From contig NC_003075.7 of assembly GCF_000001735.4 (NCBI RefSeq), forward strand, positions 15,625,001 to 15,689,000: 64,000 bases of DNA. Direction: 5' to 3'. Source of the stretch: Arabidopsis thaliana. Taxonomy: Eukaryota; Streptophyta; Magnoliopsida; Brassicales; Brassicaceae. The notes beneath the pieces are model-generated. The model saw only the letters and a list, made by a program, of their open reading frames with translations, was not told where the DNA came from and did not search any database. Made by a program: the position numbers and the translations under genes. Numbering within the stretch: position 1 is the stretch's first letter; each line of letters opens with the position of its first letter. Shown piece by piece: positions 25,501-36,091 of the stretch.

Positions 25501-27103
25501 AAACAACATTATTTCTGATGAAAATATAAACCAGTCAGAAATAACACAATGCCCAAAGGAAAATCCACATTCCTGAAATAAACAAAGTAATATTGAGAGG
25601 AAACCTATCAAGCTGCTGATTTGGCCTGAAGGTAATATGAAAGTGTGATCCGAACTTGTCACGGTCTGCAATCGACATAGATAAAAGACCAGTCTCCTCA
25701 TGTCTTAGTTTCGGTGACTCATCTGGTAACATCAGAAATTGATTTTGCTACTTAGTAACATATTTAAAGGGAACAAGCAAAAGATGTGATATTCACAAGA
25801 AGACCAGTACTTTACAATAAAGCAATGCGTCCAAAATGAAAGATTATTTGTTAATACAATCTTTATTTAAGCAATGAACAATGCAGAAATGAGAGATCAC
25901 ACCCACAATAGACTATCAAGACTCTCATATCTTGCTAGGGTAATTGTAAAGAGATTGCTATTAAAAATCGCAGTGGTAAACCAACCTGGAAATTTTCCGG
26001 CATATATGCTTTCCCCAGCAGTACCTGGAAAGTGGAAGAAATATACAAAGTTTGTCAGATGATAATGAATTTGCTAATGTTCACTGCATAACCTATTGAG
26101 CACTATCTAATGATCCAATAACCTCCACAGGAATCTAATGAATGCAGTCCCATGCACCAAATAGCTAATCTCAGTTTAATGGTATTTTCAGACGACTATG
26201 ATTACATGAATGATATATAGTTTCTCAAGCACAGTTAATAAGCTACAAACTGTGCGCCATAGATAGAAGATCAGAAAAGGCGGGAATCAATAAATTTAAC
26301 TGATGGCTGTATTTGATGTATTTCAGGAGCTGAAGAATAAGTGTACATACCATTTCGATTCACAAAGTCACCGGCCTGAAAAAAGGTCAAAAAAAGATTG
26401 TTAGACTAGTAGCAACATTGAATAGGTTGGTACATAAACTGTACTCTTTGCATGAGAAGGCCTAACGTTTGAGCATAAACAACTAGTAGTACAACCTTAA
26501 AACTATATCACATGAAAAGCAGGTGTTGCGATCAGACCTGTATCCTACAGCATAGAGAACAGCAACGACTAAAAAGACCAAAATCCAACCAATGTCGATA
26601 ATTAAAAAAAAAAAAAAAGAAAAAAAAAAACAAAAGTATAAGAATGAAACGTCATATCAATAAATGAAAGATGCAGATAGAAACCTGTGCTGAGGAACCT
26701 TTCATTATTCTATGGAAAAAGGATCCTTTATAATGCAAAGGTTTTCCGCTTCTGGGTCCGATGCCTTTCTCCCCTATATAGATTTTATAAGGGGAAATAA
26801 GTGTTAAAGACAAGGAAAACCAACAGTCAAATTAATAAACAGCAAGAAAGCAACAAGCTTAGCCGGACAGAAAACAAACCTGTGCATAGTGCACGGAAAT
26901 TCTCTGATGTTTTGGGAGCGACTTCAGGGAAAAGCTAAAGAAACAATGTTAAGATTTTTAACACTTTCGCTAGATCAGGAAAAATACAAGAAAGTGAACA
27001 TTAACATAGCCAAACACTATTGTACCTCAAAAACCATAGTCTCAGCTGGATCTCCATCAATTGATACATCCATAAAAACCTGTGGATTCTTCTTTTTTGC
27101 CAT
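22550..27103 (-). CDS. CYP95: RS-rich nuclear cyclophilin (peptidyl-prolyl isomerase)
   Basis: Multidomain cyclophilin of 837 aa. Residues 1 to about 177 form the PPIase domain ([30 protein letters not shown]); the rest is Lys/Ser then Arg/Ser-rich. Such SR-cyclophilins sit in nuclear speckles and associate with splicing factors. Exons: 27103-27026, 26934-26880, 26773-26685, 26375-26351, 26024-25986, 25722-25605, 25514-25387, 25317-25002, 24799-24690, 24406-24232, 24141-23134, 23047-22979, 22853-22550; all phases fit. Two exons are very short (25 and 39 nt). Most of the RS domain comes from one 1008-nt exon containing a 36-bp repeat ([16 protein letters not shown]). A non-coding leader exon probably ends at 27716. 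By recall At4g32420. Confidence 0.96.
23372..23695 (-). repeat. 36-bp coding tandem repeat, nine copies (RS domain)
   Basis: Nine consecutive 36-bp units start at 23372 and every 36 bp after. Each encodes twelve residues of the form SRRSxSRSPxRL/S on the minus strand. The complementary strand gives a spurious Leu-rich open frame. Confidence 0.9.
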
Positions 27104-27981
27104 GTTTTAGGTATAGCTTCAGAAATTATGACCTGTGGATCTCCAGAAATTATGACCTGAAAAATCCAGAGAATGCACAGAAAACACAAAGGAGACTCAG
27201 AAATCTAAATAGTCCTGAAGAATAGCGCTTCGGAGACATAAATTATTAGAGCACTGAAGAACTAAAACCCACACTACAGGATACTTCACAGTAGCTGCAA
27301 ACTGGTAAACCACCCAACAGTCAGTGTCTAATAATGACCTTCCAAACTATAAAACTTCTAGACCCATCAATTAATGACAATGTCGTTGCAAAAATGAGAT
27401 TTTTATGAGCTCAACAATGTACAAAGATCAAATAAACAATGTGTACGGAGATTAATCGTCAAGCAAATCCATCCAAACTTACAATTTCTATAGAATCTCA
27501 TGCCCACAACTTCTCAGCACTAGCATAGACCTAGACGTTTCACGGTAAATAAATTCACGAAAATTCTTAGGCCATCAAATACACTAAAACGATCATATCA
27601 GTGAAGTGTACATATTAGTGGAAAATGATGCTTCAACATCAAAATCCAGCAAGAGAGTGCAATCATCTGAAGAGAAACAAAGAAGATTCAGGTCGGAAAA
27701 TCGCTAGAGTTTTACCTGAGAATACGCACGCAGAGCCACAGAATAAAAACGACTGAGCAGGAGAAAAACCTAGCGGAAGCTTAAAAAGGAACAAAACACC
27801 AGCTTCTCCGTATTGCCCTCTAACTCAATCGTTATTTACAAGTTTACCCTCAAAACTCTCTTTTGCTCTGAAAATCTCTCTCTCTCTGTTCATCACCATT
27901 TCCCTCAGAAGCTAAAACCTCTCTTCTTCTCCGATATAAGTACACTTGTTGTCGAATTAGAATCCGACTAGTTTGCTTCTC
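27104..27981. promoter_or_regulatory. Divergent CYP95/GRS1 intergenic region
   Basis: Divergent genes share this 878 bp. On the minus strand a leader donor (CAG then GTAAAA) lies at 27716/27715, with candidate acceptors near 27159 and 27135, so a 5' UTR intron occupies most of the gap. That leaves perhaps 200 bp for promoters of both genes. A CT-rich run at about 27879-27890 precedes the PPR gene. Confidence 0.5.
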
Positions 27982-30273
27982 ATGACCCTTCTGAACTATC
28001 TACACTGTAATCGCTCAAAATCATTTCTTTTTCAGAGATTTTACTCTCCTTATAGAATTGCTCACAAGCTGTTCGATGGAAGTTCCCAAAGAAATGCGAC
28101 AACTTCCATTAACCATTCAATCAGTGAATCCTTACGGAGAAATTCTCCGGCACGAGCTCTTTCGATCTTCAAGGAAAATCTCCAGCTGGGTTATTTTGGT
28201 CGTCATATGGACGAAGTTACTCTTTGTCTTGCGCTTAAAGCATGTCGTGGAGACTTGAAACGCGGCTGCCAAATCCACGGGTTTTCCACAACTTCTGGGT
28301 TCACTTCCTTTGTTTGTGTTTCAAACGCAGTAATGGGTATGTACCGTAAAGCCGGTCGCTTTGACAATGCTTTGTGCATATTTGAGAATCTGGTTGATCC
28401 TGATGTTGTTTCTTGGAACACTATACTCTCTGGGTTTGATGACAATCAAATTGCTCTGAATTTTGTTGTTAGGATGAAATCTGCTGGAGTAGTTTTTGAC
28501 GCATTCACTTATTCCACTGCTCTTAGCTTCTGTGTGGGCTCTGAAGGATTTCTTTTAGGATTGCAGTTGCAGTCAACTGTGGTGAAAACCGGACTGGAGT
28601 CTGATCTTGTCGTTGGAAACTCGTTTATTACAATGTATTCGCGGTCTGGAAGTTTCAGAGGAGCTCGGAGAGTTTTTGATGAAATGTCGTTTAAGGATAT
28701 GATTTCATGGAACTCTTTATTGTCAGGACTTTCTCAAGAAGGCACTTTCGGGTTTGAAGCAGTGGTTATCTTTAGGGACATGATGCGAGAAGGTGTGGAG
28801 CTTGATCACGTGTCTTTTACTAGCGTGATTACTACCTGTTGTCACGAAACTGACTTGAAGCTGGCCAGGCAAATTCATGGTTTGTGCATAAAAAGAGGTT
28901 ATGAATCACTTTTAGAAGTTGGTAATATTTTGATGTCAAGGTACTCCAAGTGTGGGGTTTTGGAAGCTGTGAAATCAGTGTTTCACCAAATGAGTGAGCG
29001 GAATGTTGTCTCTTGGACAACAATGATTTCCTCGAATAAAGACGATGCTGTGTCCATCTTCCTTAATATGCGGTTTGATGGAGTTTACCCTAACGAGGTC
29101 ACTTTTGTTGGATTAATCAATGCCGTGAAGTGCAATGAGCAAATCAAAGAAGGGCTTAAAATTCATGGGCTATGCATCAAGACAGGCTTTGTTTCAGAAC
29201 CATCTGTAGGCAACAGTTTCATCACATTGTATGCCAAGTTTGAGGCTCTGGAAGATGCCAAGAAGGCTTTTGAGGATATAACTTTCCGGGAGATTATATC
29301 CTGGAATGCTATGATATCTGGATTTGCACAAAATGGATTCTCTCATGAAGCTCTCAAGATGTTCTTATCCGCAGCAGCAGAAACAATGCCGAATGAATAC
29401 ACTTTCGGAAGTGTCTTGAATGCAATAGCTTTTGCAGAGGATATATCTGTAAAGCAAGGTCAGCGTTGCCATGCTCATTTACTGAAATTGGGTTTGAATA
29501 GTTGTCCTGTTGTTTCAAGCGCGCTTCTTGATATGTACGCCAAGCGTGGGAACATTGATGAATCTGAGAAAGTCTTTAACGAGATGTCTCAAAAGAACCA
29601 ATTTGTTTGGACATCGATAATATCAGCCTATTCAAGCCACGGTGATTTTGAAACCGTGATGAACTTGTTCCACAAGATGATTAAAGAAAACGTAGCACCA
29701 GACCTAGTCACTTTTCTCTCTGTGTTAACAGCTTGTAATAGAAAAGGAATGGTAGACAAGGGCTATGAGATTTTCAACATGATGATCGAAGTCTACAATC
29801 TTGAGCCGTCTCATGAGCATTACTCATGTATGGTTGATATGCTTGGCCGAGCTGGGAGATTGAAAGAAGCAGAAGAGCTTATGAGTGAGGTTCCTGGAGG
29901 ACCAGGAGAGTCGATGCTTCAGAGCATGCTCGGGTCTTGTAGGCTGCACGGGAATGTGAAAATGGGAGCAAAAGTGGCTGAGCTTGCAATGGAAATGAAA
30001 CCGGAACTGTCAGGTTCTTACGTTCAGATGTATAACATCTATGCAGAGAAAGAAGAGTGGGATAAAGCTGCAGAGATCAGGAAAGCAATGAGGAAGAAAA
30101 ACGTAAGTAAAGAAGCTGGATTCAGTTGGATCGATGTTGGTGACACTGAAGGGTCTTTAACGATGCAAGGTTTCTCTTCAGGGGATAAGTCTCATCCAAA
30201 ATCTGATGAGATTTATAGAATGGTGGAAATTATTGGATTGGAGATGAATTTGGAGGGGAAAGTTGCAGTTTAG
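27982..30273 (+). CDS. GRS1: Mitochondrial pentatricopeptide repeat protein, E class
   Basis: Intronless 763-aa PLS-class PPR protein. PPR proteins bind organelle RNA base by base, and this class directs C-to-U editing. From about residue 45 onward there are tandem P, L and S motifs (for example VVSWNTILSGF, DMISWNSLLSGL, VVSWTTMISS, IISWNAMISGF, FVWTSIISAYSS). The last part, from about residue 640, is an E domain (SMLGSCRLHGNV, SYVQMYNIYAEKEEWDKAAEIRKAM), followed by E+-like sequence but no DYW domain, so deaminase activity would come from a partner. The N-terminus is rich in Arg and Ser and lacks acidic residues for the first 30 residues, fitting a mitochondrial presequence. By recall At4g32430, GROWING SLOWLY 1, linked to mitochondrial editing. 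Confidence 0.9.
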   Translation: MTLLNYLHCNRSKSFLFQRFYSPYRIAHKLFDGSSQRNATTSINHSISESLRRNSPARALSIFKENLQLGYFGRHMDEVTLCLALKACRGDLKRGCQIHGFSTTSGFTSFVCVSNAVMGMYRKAGRFDNALCIFENLVDPDVVSWNTILSGFDDNQIALNFVVRMKSAGVVFDAFTYSTALSFCVGSEGFLLGLQLQSTVVKTGLESDLVVGNSFITMYSRSGSFRGARRVFDEMSFKDMISWNSLLSGLSQEGTFGFEAVVIFRDMMREGVELDHVSFTSVITTCCHETDLKLARQIHGLCIKRGYESLLEVGNILMSRYSKCGVLEAVKSVFHQMSERNVVSWTTMISSNKDDAVSIFLNMRFDGVYPNEVTFVGLINAVKCNEQIKEGLKIHGLCIKTGFVSEPSVGNSFITLYAKFEALEDAKKAFEDITFREIISWNAMISGFAQNGFSHEALKMFLSAAAETMPNEYTFGSVLNAIAFAEDISVKQGQRCHAHLLKLGLNSCPVVSSALLDMYAKRGNIDESEKVFNEMSQKNQFVWTSIISAYSSHGDFETVMNLFHKMIKENVAPDLVTFLSVLTACNRKGMVDKGYEIFNMMIEVYNLEPSHEHYSCMVDMLGRAGRLKEAEELMSEVPGGPGESMLQSMLGSCRLHGNVKMGAKVAELAMEMKPELSGSYVQMYNIYAEKEEWDKAAEIRKAMRKKNVSKEAGFSWIDVGDTEGSLTMQGFSSGDKSHPKSDEIYRMVEIIGLEMNLEGKVAV

Positions 30274-32294
30274 GACTCTTACTCAAAGTTCTAAAGAGTT
30301 GTAGTTATAGATCAAAAATTAGAAATGTTAGCTATAGATTTACATGAACTCACTGAGTGTATGATTACTTTTATTTTTGCACCTACATACGTGCACATTG
30401 ATTTTGTAAGGACCATGGTAAACCGGTAAAGCATGGTTCTCTGATTTTGACCTTATTGACCGGTTCGATTGATTAATCCAACGCTACGATCAAAATAGAC
30501 GACTCTAACTTTTCTAGGTCAACCGTAAAATATATATACTTTAATTTCTACAAATAGTATCTTGAAACTATTAAACTATTTATTAGGTTCGAATTTGGTT
30601 GGTATTATTCCCAATCCAAAGGCTAAAATCAAAAAAAAAAAAAAAAGTCAAAATAACAATGGATTTTAACTACAAAAAGTTTCAAGTTTATGGGCCATTT
30701 CAAGTTTGAAACTTTTGTTGTTTTTTCTATCTAACGAACTCAAAAAGAGAATATGATGGCTTTAAGGTATGAGTTTGGTGTTGTACTCTTACTCACGTCT
30801 CTTTACATTTATCATTGTATAACAAAATAAGATTTTAATAGTAACTTTGAAATGATTCTTAAGCAACTTAAAAAGCGAGAGAAGAGAATGTTTACGTCGT
30901 CGATAACCTCATAATGCGGATTATTCTTCCTAACACGTTACCCTCTACGTACCCCACTTGATAAGCCAGTTTACACTTTCCCTTCCAATTTACTTTTTCT
31001 AATAAAATACTTTTGTCTTCCGTCGTCAAACAAACAAATGTATGACTTAATAAGTTCTATCAAAATGAACGTTCATATACTCAGCTGATTATAATTGACG
31101 CAACTTAAAAAAAACAGAATGAAGACTCATATATTGTAACATGGCTTGTATCAACTATAAATAATATTTGTCTAGAATAAAGACTCCGATGGTGGTTGAA
31201 ACTTCAAACTAAACCACCCAGGACACAGCTTAACGTATCATTATAAATTAAAGATAGGATAGTACCATACTAGTTAGTAATTTGACTATTTATTAACTAC
31301 ACAAATTTTTAACAGATTTAGAACTTGAGTGTTATACATATTGAAAGTACCTGTAACTTGATTTTATCAAATCAGATTTTAAGTACTTATTAAAGGCTGA
31401 AGCATATGAAAATATAAATCAATTTATATATGACTTGTTGAAGCTTTTAAATTAAGGAGCGTATCAAAAAACTTAAAACACACAATTAACGCGCGTGTCC
31501 ACGCTCTAAGCAAAGCGAGTGAAACATATTAATTTACACAATCGAACCGTCATTAATGTTATGGGTTGTCTCCTATTTCTGGTTTAAAAGAGATATTAAC
31601 TTAAATCCCACGTCACCAAATATTAAAAATAAAATAAAAATAAACAAATTATATAAATTTCTTAACGCACAATTTGTTGTTTTCCATAATTCCATTTACC
31701 CGAAACCCTAATCCCCAATTTCTCTTTCAAGTTTTCGATCACGATCTCTGGAAAATTAAGAGAGAAATTCAAAAACTTCGGGAGTTCAAAGTCTCATTCA
31801 GACATTCCAGAAGGTGATCTCTTGTTTCAGTTTTTCTCCCTTTTTGTTGATTGTTTCAATATTGGTGTTTTATCCTTCGATCTCTATGAAAGTTGTTTCA
31901 ATTGGATCGAGATTCTTCGCTGTTTATTGATTTTACGATACCCTTTTCAATCGTTTGGAAGTTTTTTTGGTTTGTCCTAATTCGAATTATTCTTGCTGTC
32001 TGAAGAATCTGTTTGGAAGTAAATTTGGATTAATCTTGCTTAGCTTGTATCTCCTGTGATTGATCGCGATTACGTTGGTTCTTCTTTCTGTTTACGCATA
32101 ATTTTACTGATTCATCTAAATTTTGTTGCGGCTTTCTTATGATCTGTGTTCCAGAGTTTGTGGATTATTACATCAAACTATATGTTTTTAGAGTTGTTTG
32201 TTTTATTAAGAATGTATGATCTTCTGCTTTGGATGTTTGCTCACATATGGATATTTCTCTTTTGCAGGTATTCTAGTCGACTGAGTAAACAATC
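30274..32294. other. Intergenic region and leader of the Agenet gene
   Basis: The first 1.4 kb is AT-rich with no gene I can support. From about 31680 the sequence looks like a 5' leader. A probable leader intron runs from the donor at 31814 to the acceptor ending at 32267, placing the start codon 27 nt into the next exon. Confidence 0.45.
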
Positions 32295-34354
32295 ATGAGA
32301 ATCAGAAAAGGAAGTAGAGTTGAGGTATTTAGCAACAAAGAGGCGCCTTATGGTGCGTGGCGATGTGCTGAGATTGTCTCGGGTAATGGACATACCTACA
32401 ATGTTAGATTTTACTCTTTCCAAATTGAACACGAGGAGGCAGTTATGGAGAAAGTTCCAAGGAAGATAATTAGGCCTTGTCCTCCACTTGTGGATGTTGA
32501 GAGATGGGATACTGGTGAATTGGTGGAAGTTCTTGATAATTTTTCCTGGAAAGCTGCCACAGTTCGAGAGGAGTTATCTGGACATTACTATGTGGTTCGC
32601 TTACTTGGGACTCCAGAAGAACTCACATTTCACAAAGTTAACCTCAGGGCCCGAAAGTCGTGGCAAGATGAGAGATGGGTTGCAATTGGAAAGGTAATTT
32701 ATTTTCATCCTATATGTTATGCTCTCACTTTTTACATCTAATATACTCTTGTTAATGTCTTTTTTTCTTTTCTTTTCTCCATTAAGATTTCCGGCTTAGT
32801 CATGATGTCCCCTCTTCCATTTCTAAGAAGTTCTGGGTCTGGTTGGGGGTGGCAATCTGCATTGTCTTGCTACGATATTGTTTGTTTGAAATGATTTTTT
32901 AACTAATGTGCTGATGAGCTTACATGTTGACTAACTGGCTTGTAATCATTTTCTCAGATATCTGGTTCTCTGAAGTCATCCACACTGACTGGATCAGACG
33001 TACATCAGAAGCTACAGCCCCACAGGAACAGCATGCCTCTCCACGAGCCTAGCGTGGTCTCTGCTAGATTGTTAAAGAGGCCGTCACCTTACAACTGGTC
33101 TGAATGTGCTGAATCATGTACAGGAAACCCTAAGAAGATGCGTTCATTGGAAAAAGAAGGACAGCAGCAAAAGGTAGATGCCATTTCTTGCCGACCAGAA
33201 AACAGGGGTGGTAAATCTCACGTGCAAGCTTCCTTAAACAATCACAAAACTGGTTACTGTCAAATTGTCAGGGTAAGATCAAAAGGGTTTAGTGAGAGTG
33301 TTCGTGCTGATGATTGTTCTGATAGCGATGTATGCTCAGTTGGTAGTTGTAGTGCTACTAGTTATGATGAGAGTAACATGCCACCTTGTATGCTAGATGG
33401 CTCTACTCAACAGGCAGACTCATGTAGCAGCGATGCTGAATCTTCTTGTGGCCTGGGGGAAGAACCAAGGTGGAAACATTCATCAGTTGGTGATGGAGCA
33501 AGAAATTCTTGTAGGTCGGAACTATATTCTTACCGCAGTACTCTGGGGGAATTATTTTCTTCTGGTCCCCTAAGTTGGGAGCAAGAAGCATCATTAACTG
33601 ATCTTCGTCTTTCTCTTAATATATCAGATGATGAACATTTGATGGAGGTAAGAAATTTGATATCTACTGGTACCCGCAGTCAATTTTGTTAGTATCAATC
33701 AGAATTCAAATTTTTCTTTTTGATTTCTATGGTCAAGTCTGATCTACCTGTCTTGGATATACTTTCCTGAAATGTGGAATCAACTGTCATATATTGTTCT
33801 TTTTCCAGTGGATTTTATAAGTGTATAGACAGCAGATACAAGTATGTATGGAAATTCTGATTAGAATGAAAGTTTCCGAGGTTCTTTTCTATTGCTTTAT
33901 CAGATTTCCCTTAGATTCCTTTATTGTAATTCCTGGAGGATGTTAAAGCAAAATTCATGTATCGATACTCTGAGATGTCATATTTTGAAGGGCTGTCTTC
34001 TGTTCATTAAATCTGTAATATCAATTTTATAGCACGATTTTCTGTTCCTCGTTTCGTGTTAACTTTCCACACTTGTGTGTTGATATACTTGATAACAAGA
34101 TGGGTCAATCGTATTTTCCTATGTGGATTTTACTTCAGTGCAATATGAAGTCTGAATGTCTCATCTATTGAGTGCTCCTTCCTGTAGCTCTATGAAATGT
34201 GTTAGTGTGAGTTTCCTAGTCATTCCTCTGAACAATATTGATTTCCCCCTGCATTTTTCAGGAACAATGTTGCCTTATCCGGGCATGCAGACCTTTTGCT
34301 TCTAGAGGTCTAACTCTGATGCTGGGGTTTACACCTTCTCCCTTGACCATCTGA
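32295..34354 (+). CDS. Plant Tudor-like (Agenet domain) protein
   Basis: The first exon, 32295-32693, encodes two Agenet/Tudor-like modules at residues 1-133 (GSRVEVFSNKEAPYGAWRCA and GELVEVLDNFSWKAATVREE). These bind methylated histone tails or other ligands in plant chromatin proteins. The second exon starts at 32958 and is Ser-rich and low in recognisable domains. Its end is ambiguous. Read-through stops at 33692 (377 aa). A donor at 33648 could splice to an acceptor ending at 33808 (TGG ATT TTA TAA, 366 aa) or to 34262, which adds 30 codons to a TGA at 34352-34354 (393 aa). I span the longest form. By recall At4g32440. The ligand and target loci are unknown. Confidence 0.8.
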
Positions 34355-36091
34355 GTGGTGCAATACCATACCTGTTCTCCCTCAAAACATAACTGACTTC
34401 TATGCCATTTTTATTTTGTCGCTATCTTGATATTGCGGCTTGTTTCAGGGGCTTCTTTCAGGTGTCCTGGAGTCTACTTTGTCCACAGGGACTGAATGCT
34501 GTGGTTTGAGCAGGCTTCCTTATTTGCAGTCTGGTTGGATAATTTTGCTGACATCATGTCAAGTTCTGAGTAATATTTCTTTACACTTTTTCGTTCACTC
34601 GATATATGTTGCGGTGCTATCTTTTGTGGTGTTGTGTCTCCTCTGGTTGCTTTCTTAGAAGTGCATGATGTAGATGCTACCATATTTTTACTATTACTAG
34701 CTCTCTAAGCCTAATACGTTTAGATGTAGAACACAACGTTGTTTCAGTTACATTGGTTCTATTTTCGGTGTTTTTTCCAGACGCATAGCCTATTGATGCT
34801 TATTCTTTCTGGAAATAAGTGTTGTGGCCTACTGAGAGGTAAGTGTGCAATGGCATGAATGGGGTTAATGTAATAGATGCTCATCCAGAAAATGTGTTTG
34901 TGATCGGTGTTGATTCGTTATTCTGATTTGTTCTCATGACTTACTTTCATGGAAAATTATCGAGATGAACGGGAACACATGCCTGCTTTCTTACTTAGTT
35001 TGTCGCATGTGCATTGTGATCGGAGATTGTCCAAGCTCACTCTTCAGATGTCTCCAGCAAAGGTAGGTTGTTTGCATGGCAGTATGAAACTCTGAAGCAG
35101 AATCCATTAATTTTCACAAAGGTATGGATCCTTTTGAAAGATGTGTCGTGGTTCTTCAAAGTTTAACATGTTTTTCTTGAGTAGTTTGCTTGCTTATAGA
35201 ATCAAAACGAGTTTCGTATCTTCAACCAGACTTTCTTTGGCAATTAGTTACTACTGCTACTTATGCAATGCAACCTCTGGCAATATTGATTGATTTGCGT
35301 TATGTTTTAATGGTTATGAAAACTGACTCTTCGATATAAGAACTTGTGAAGTAAAAACTCTATGTGATGAAATTATGAATGCTGAGGATGTTGTTATTAC
35401 GAGCAATGAGATGTCTTTTTTTAAAAAAAAAAATTTGGTTGCTTGCTTGCAAGAGGACATCTTAGCATCAAATTTGAAACCGAAAGCTGACTCAATTCTG
35501 GTAACTACTGGCAGTAACAAGAAAACAAGTCATGAACCTGCAATTTCATTCTAATTCTACACAAGATGCAAATCTCAACTTAAATTCACTTTTAAAACTT
35601 GTTATTATTGTAAATTTTTTGAATAATACAGTTGGAAGTAAAAATCCACCGTACCAGTGTACCGGTAACGTGGAAGTATAAACCAATTCGCCAATCTCTT
35701 TCTTCCTATCACAATTTAAAGACAGCGACAAAATTAGACGGTTAGAATGCTGAGTTATACCGGGTTATTAAGATAACCTTTGTTTTCGTTAACCGAACAA
35801 ACGCGACTGAGTTTCACTGGGAAAAAAAAAAAAAGAAGAAGCTTCTTTAGCTTTTGTGACGAATAGGAGGGAACTGAGTTTTAGGTTCGTCTTGATACGG
35901 CTTACTCTGTGAATCGAGAAGAAATTGAATTCGTTTTTTTCGTCTTTCTCTGCAAATTAACCCATTTGACTGTTTGTAGTTTCTTTCGCAGATTTATAAA
36001 GTTGGTCTTCTTCTCTTCTAATCGGATCGATTCTGCTTCCGGTTAACCGGTTTTGTTCCCCGGCGACAATCAGCAATCTCCTCCCCGGCCA
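34355..36091. other. Region between the Agenet gene and MEF8S
   Basis: About 1.7 kb with T-rich, transcript-like composition in its first part, possibly a long 3' UTR of the Agenet gene. There are no convincing coding frames. The MEF8S leader begins somewhere around 35850. Confidence 0.35.
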
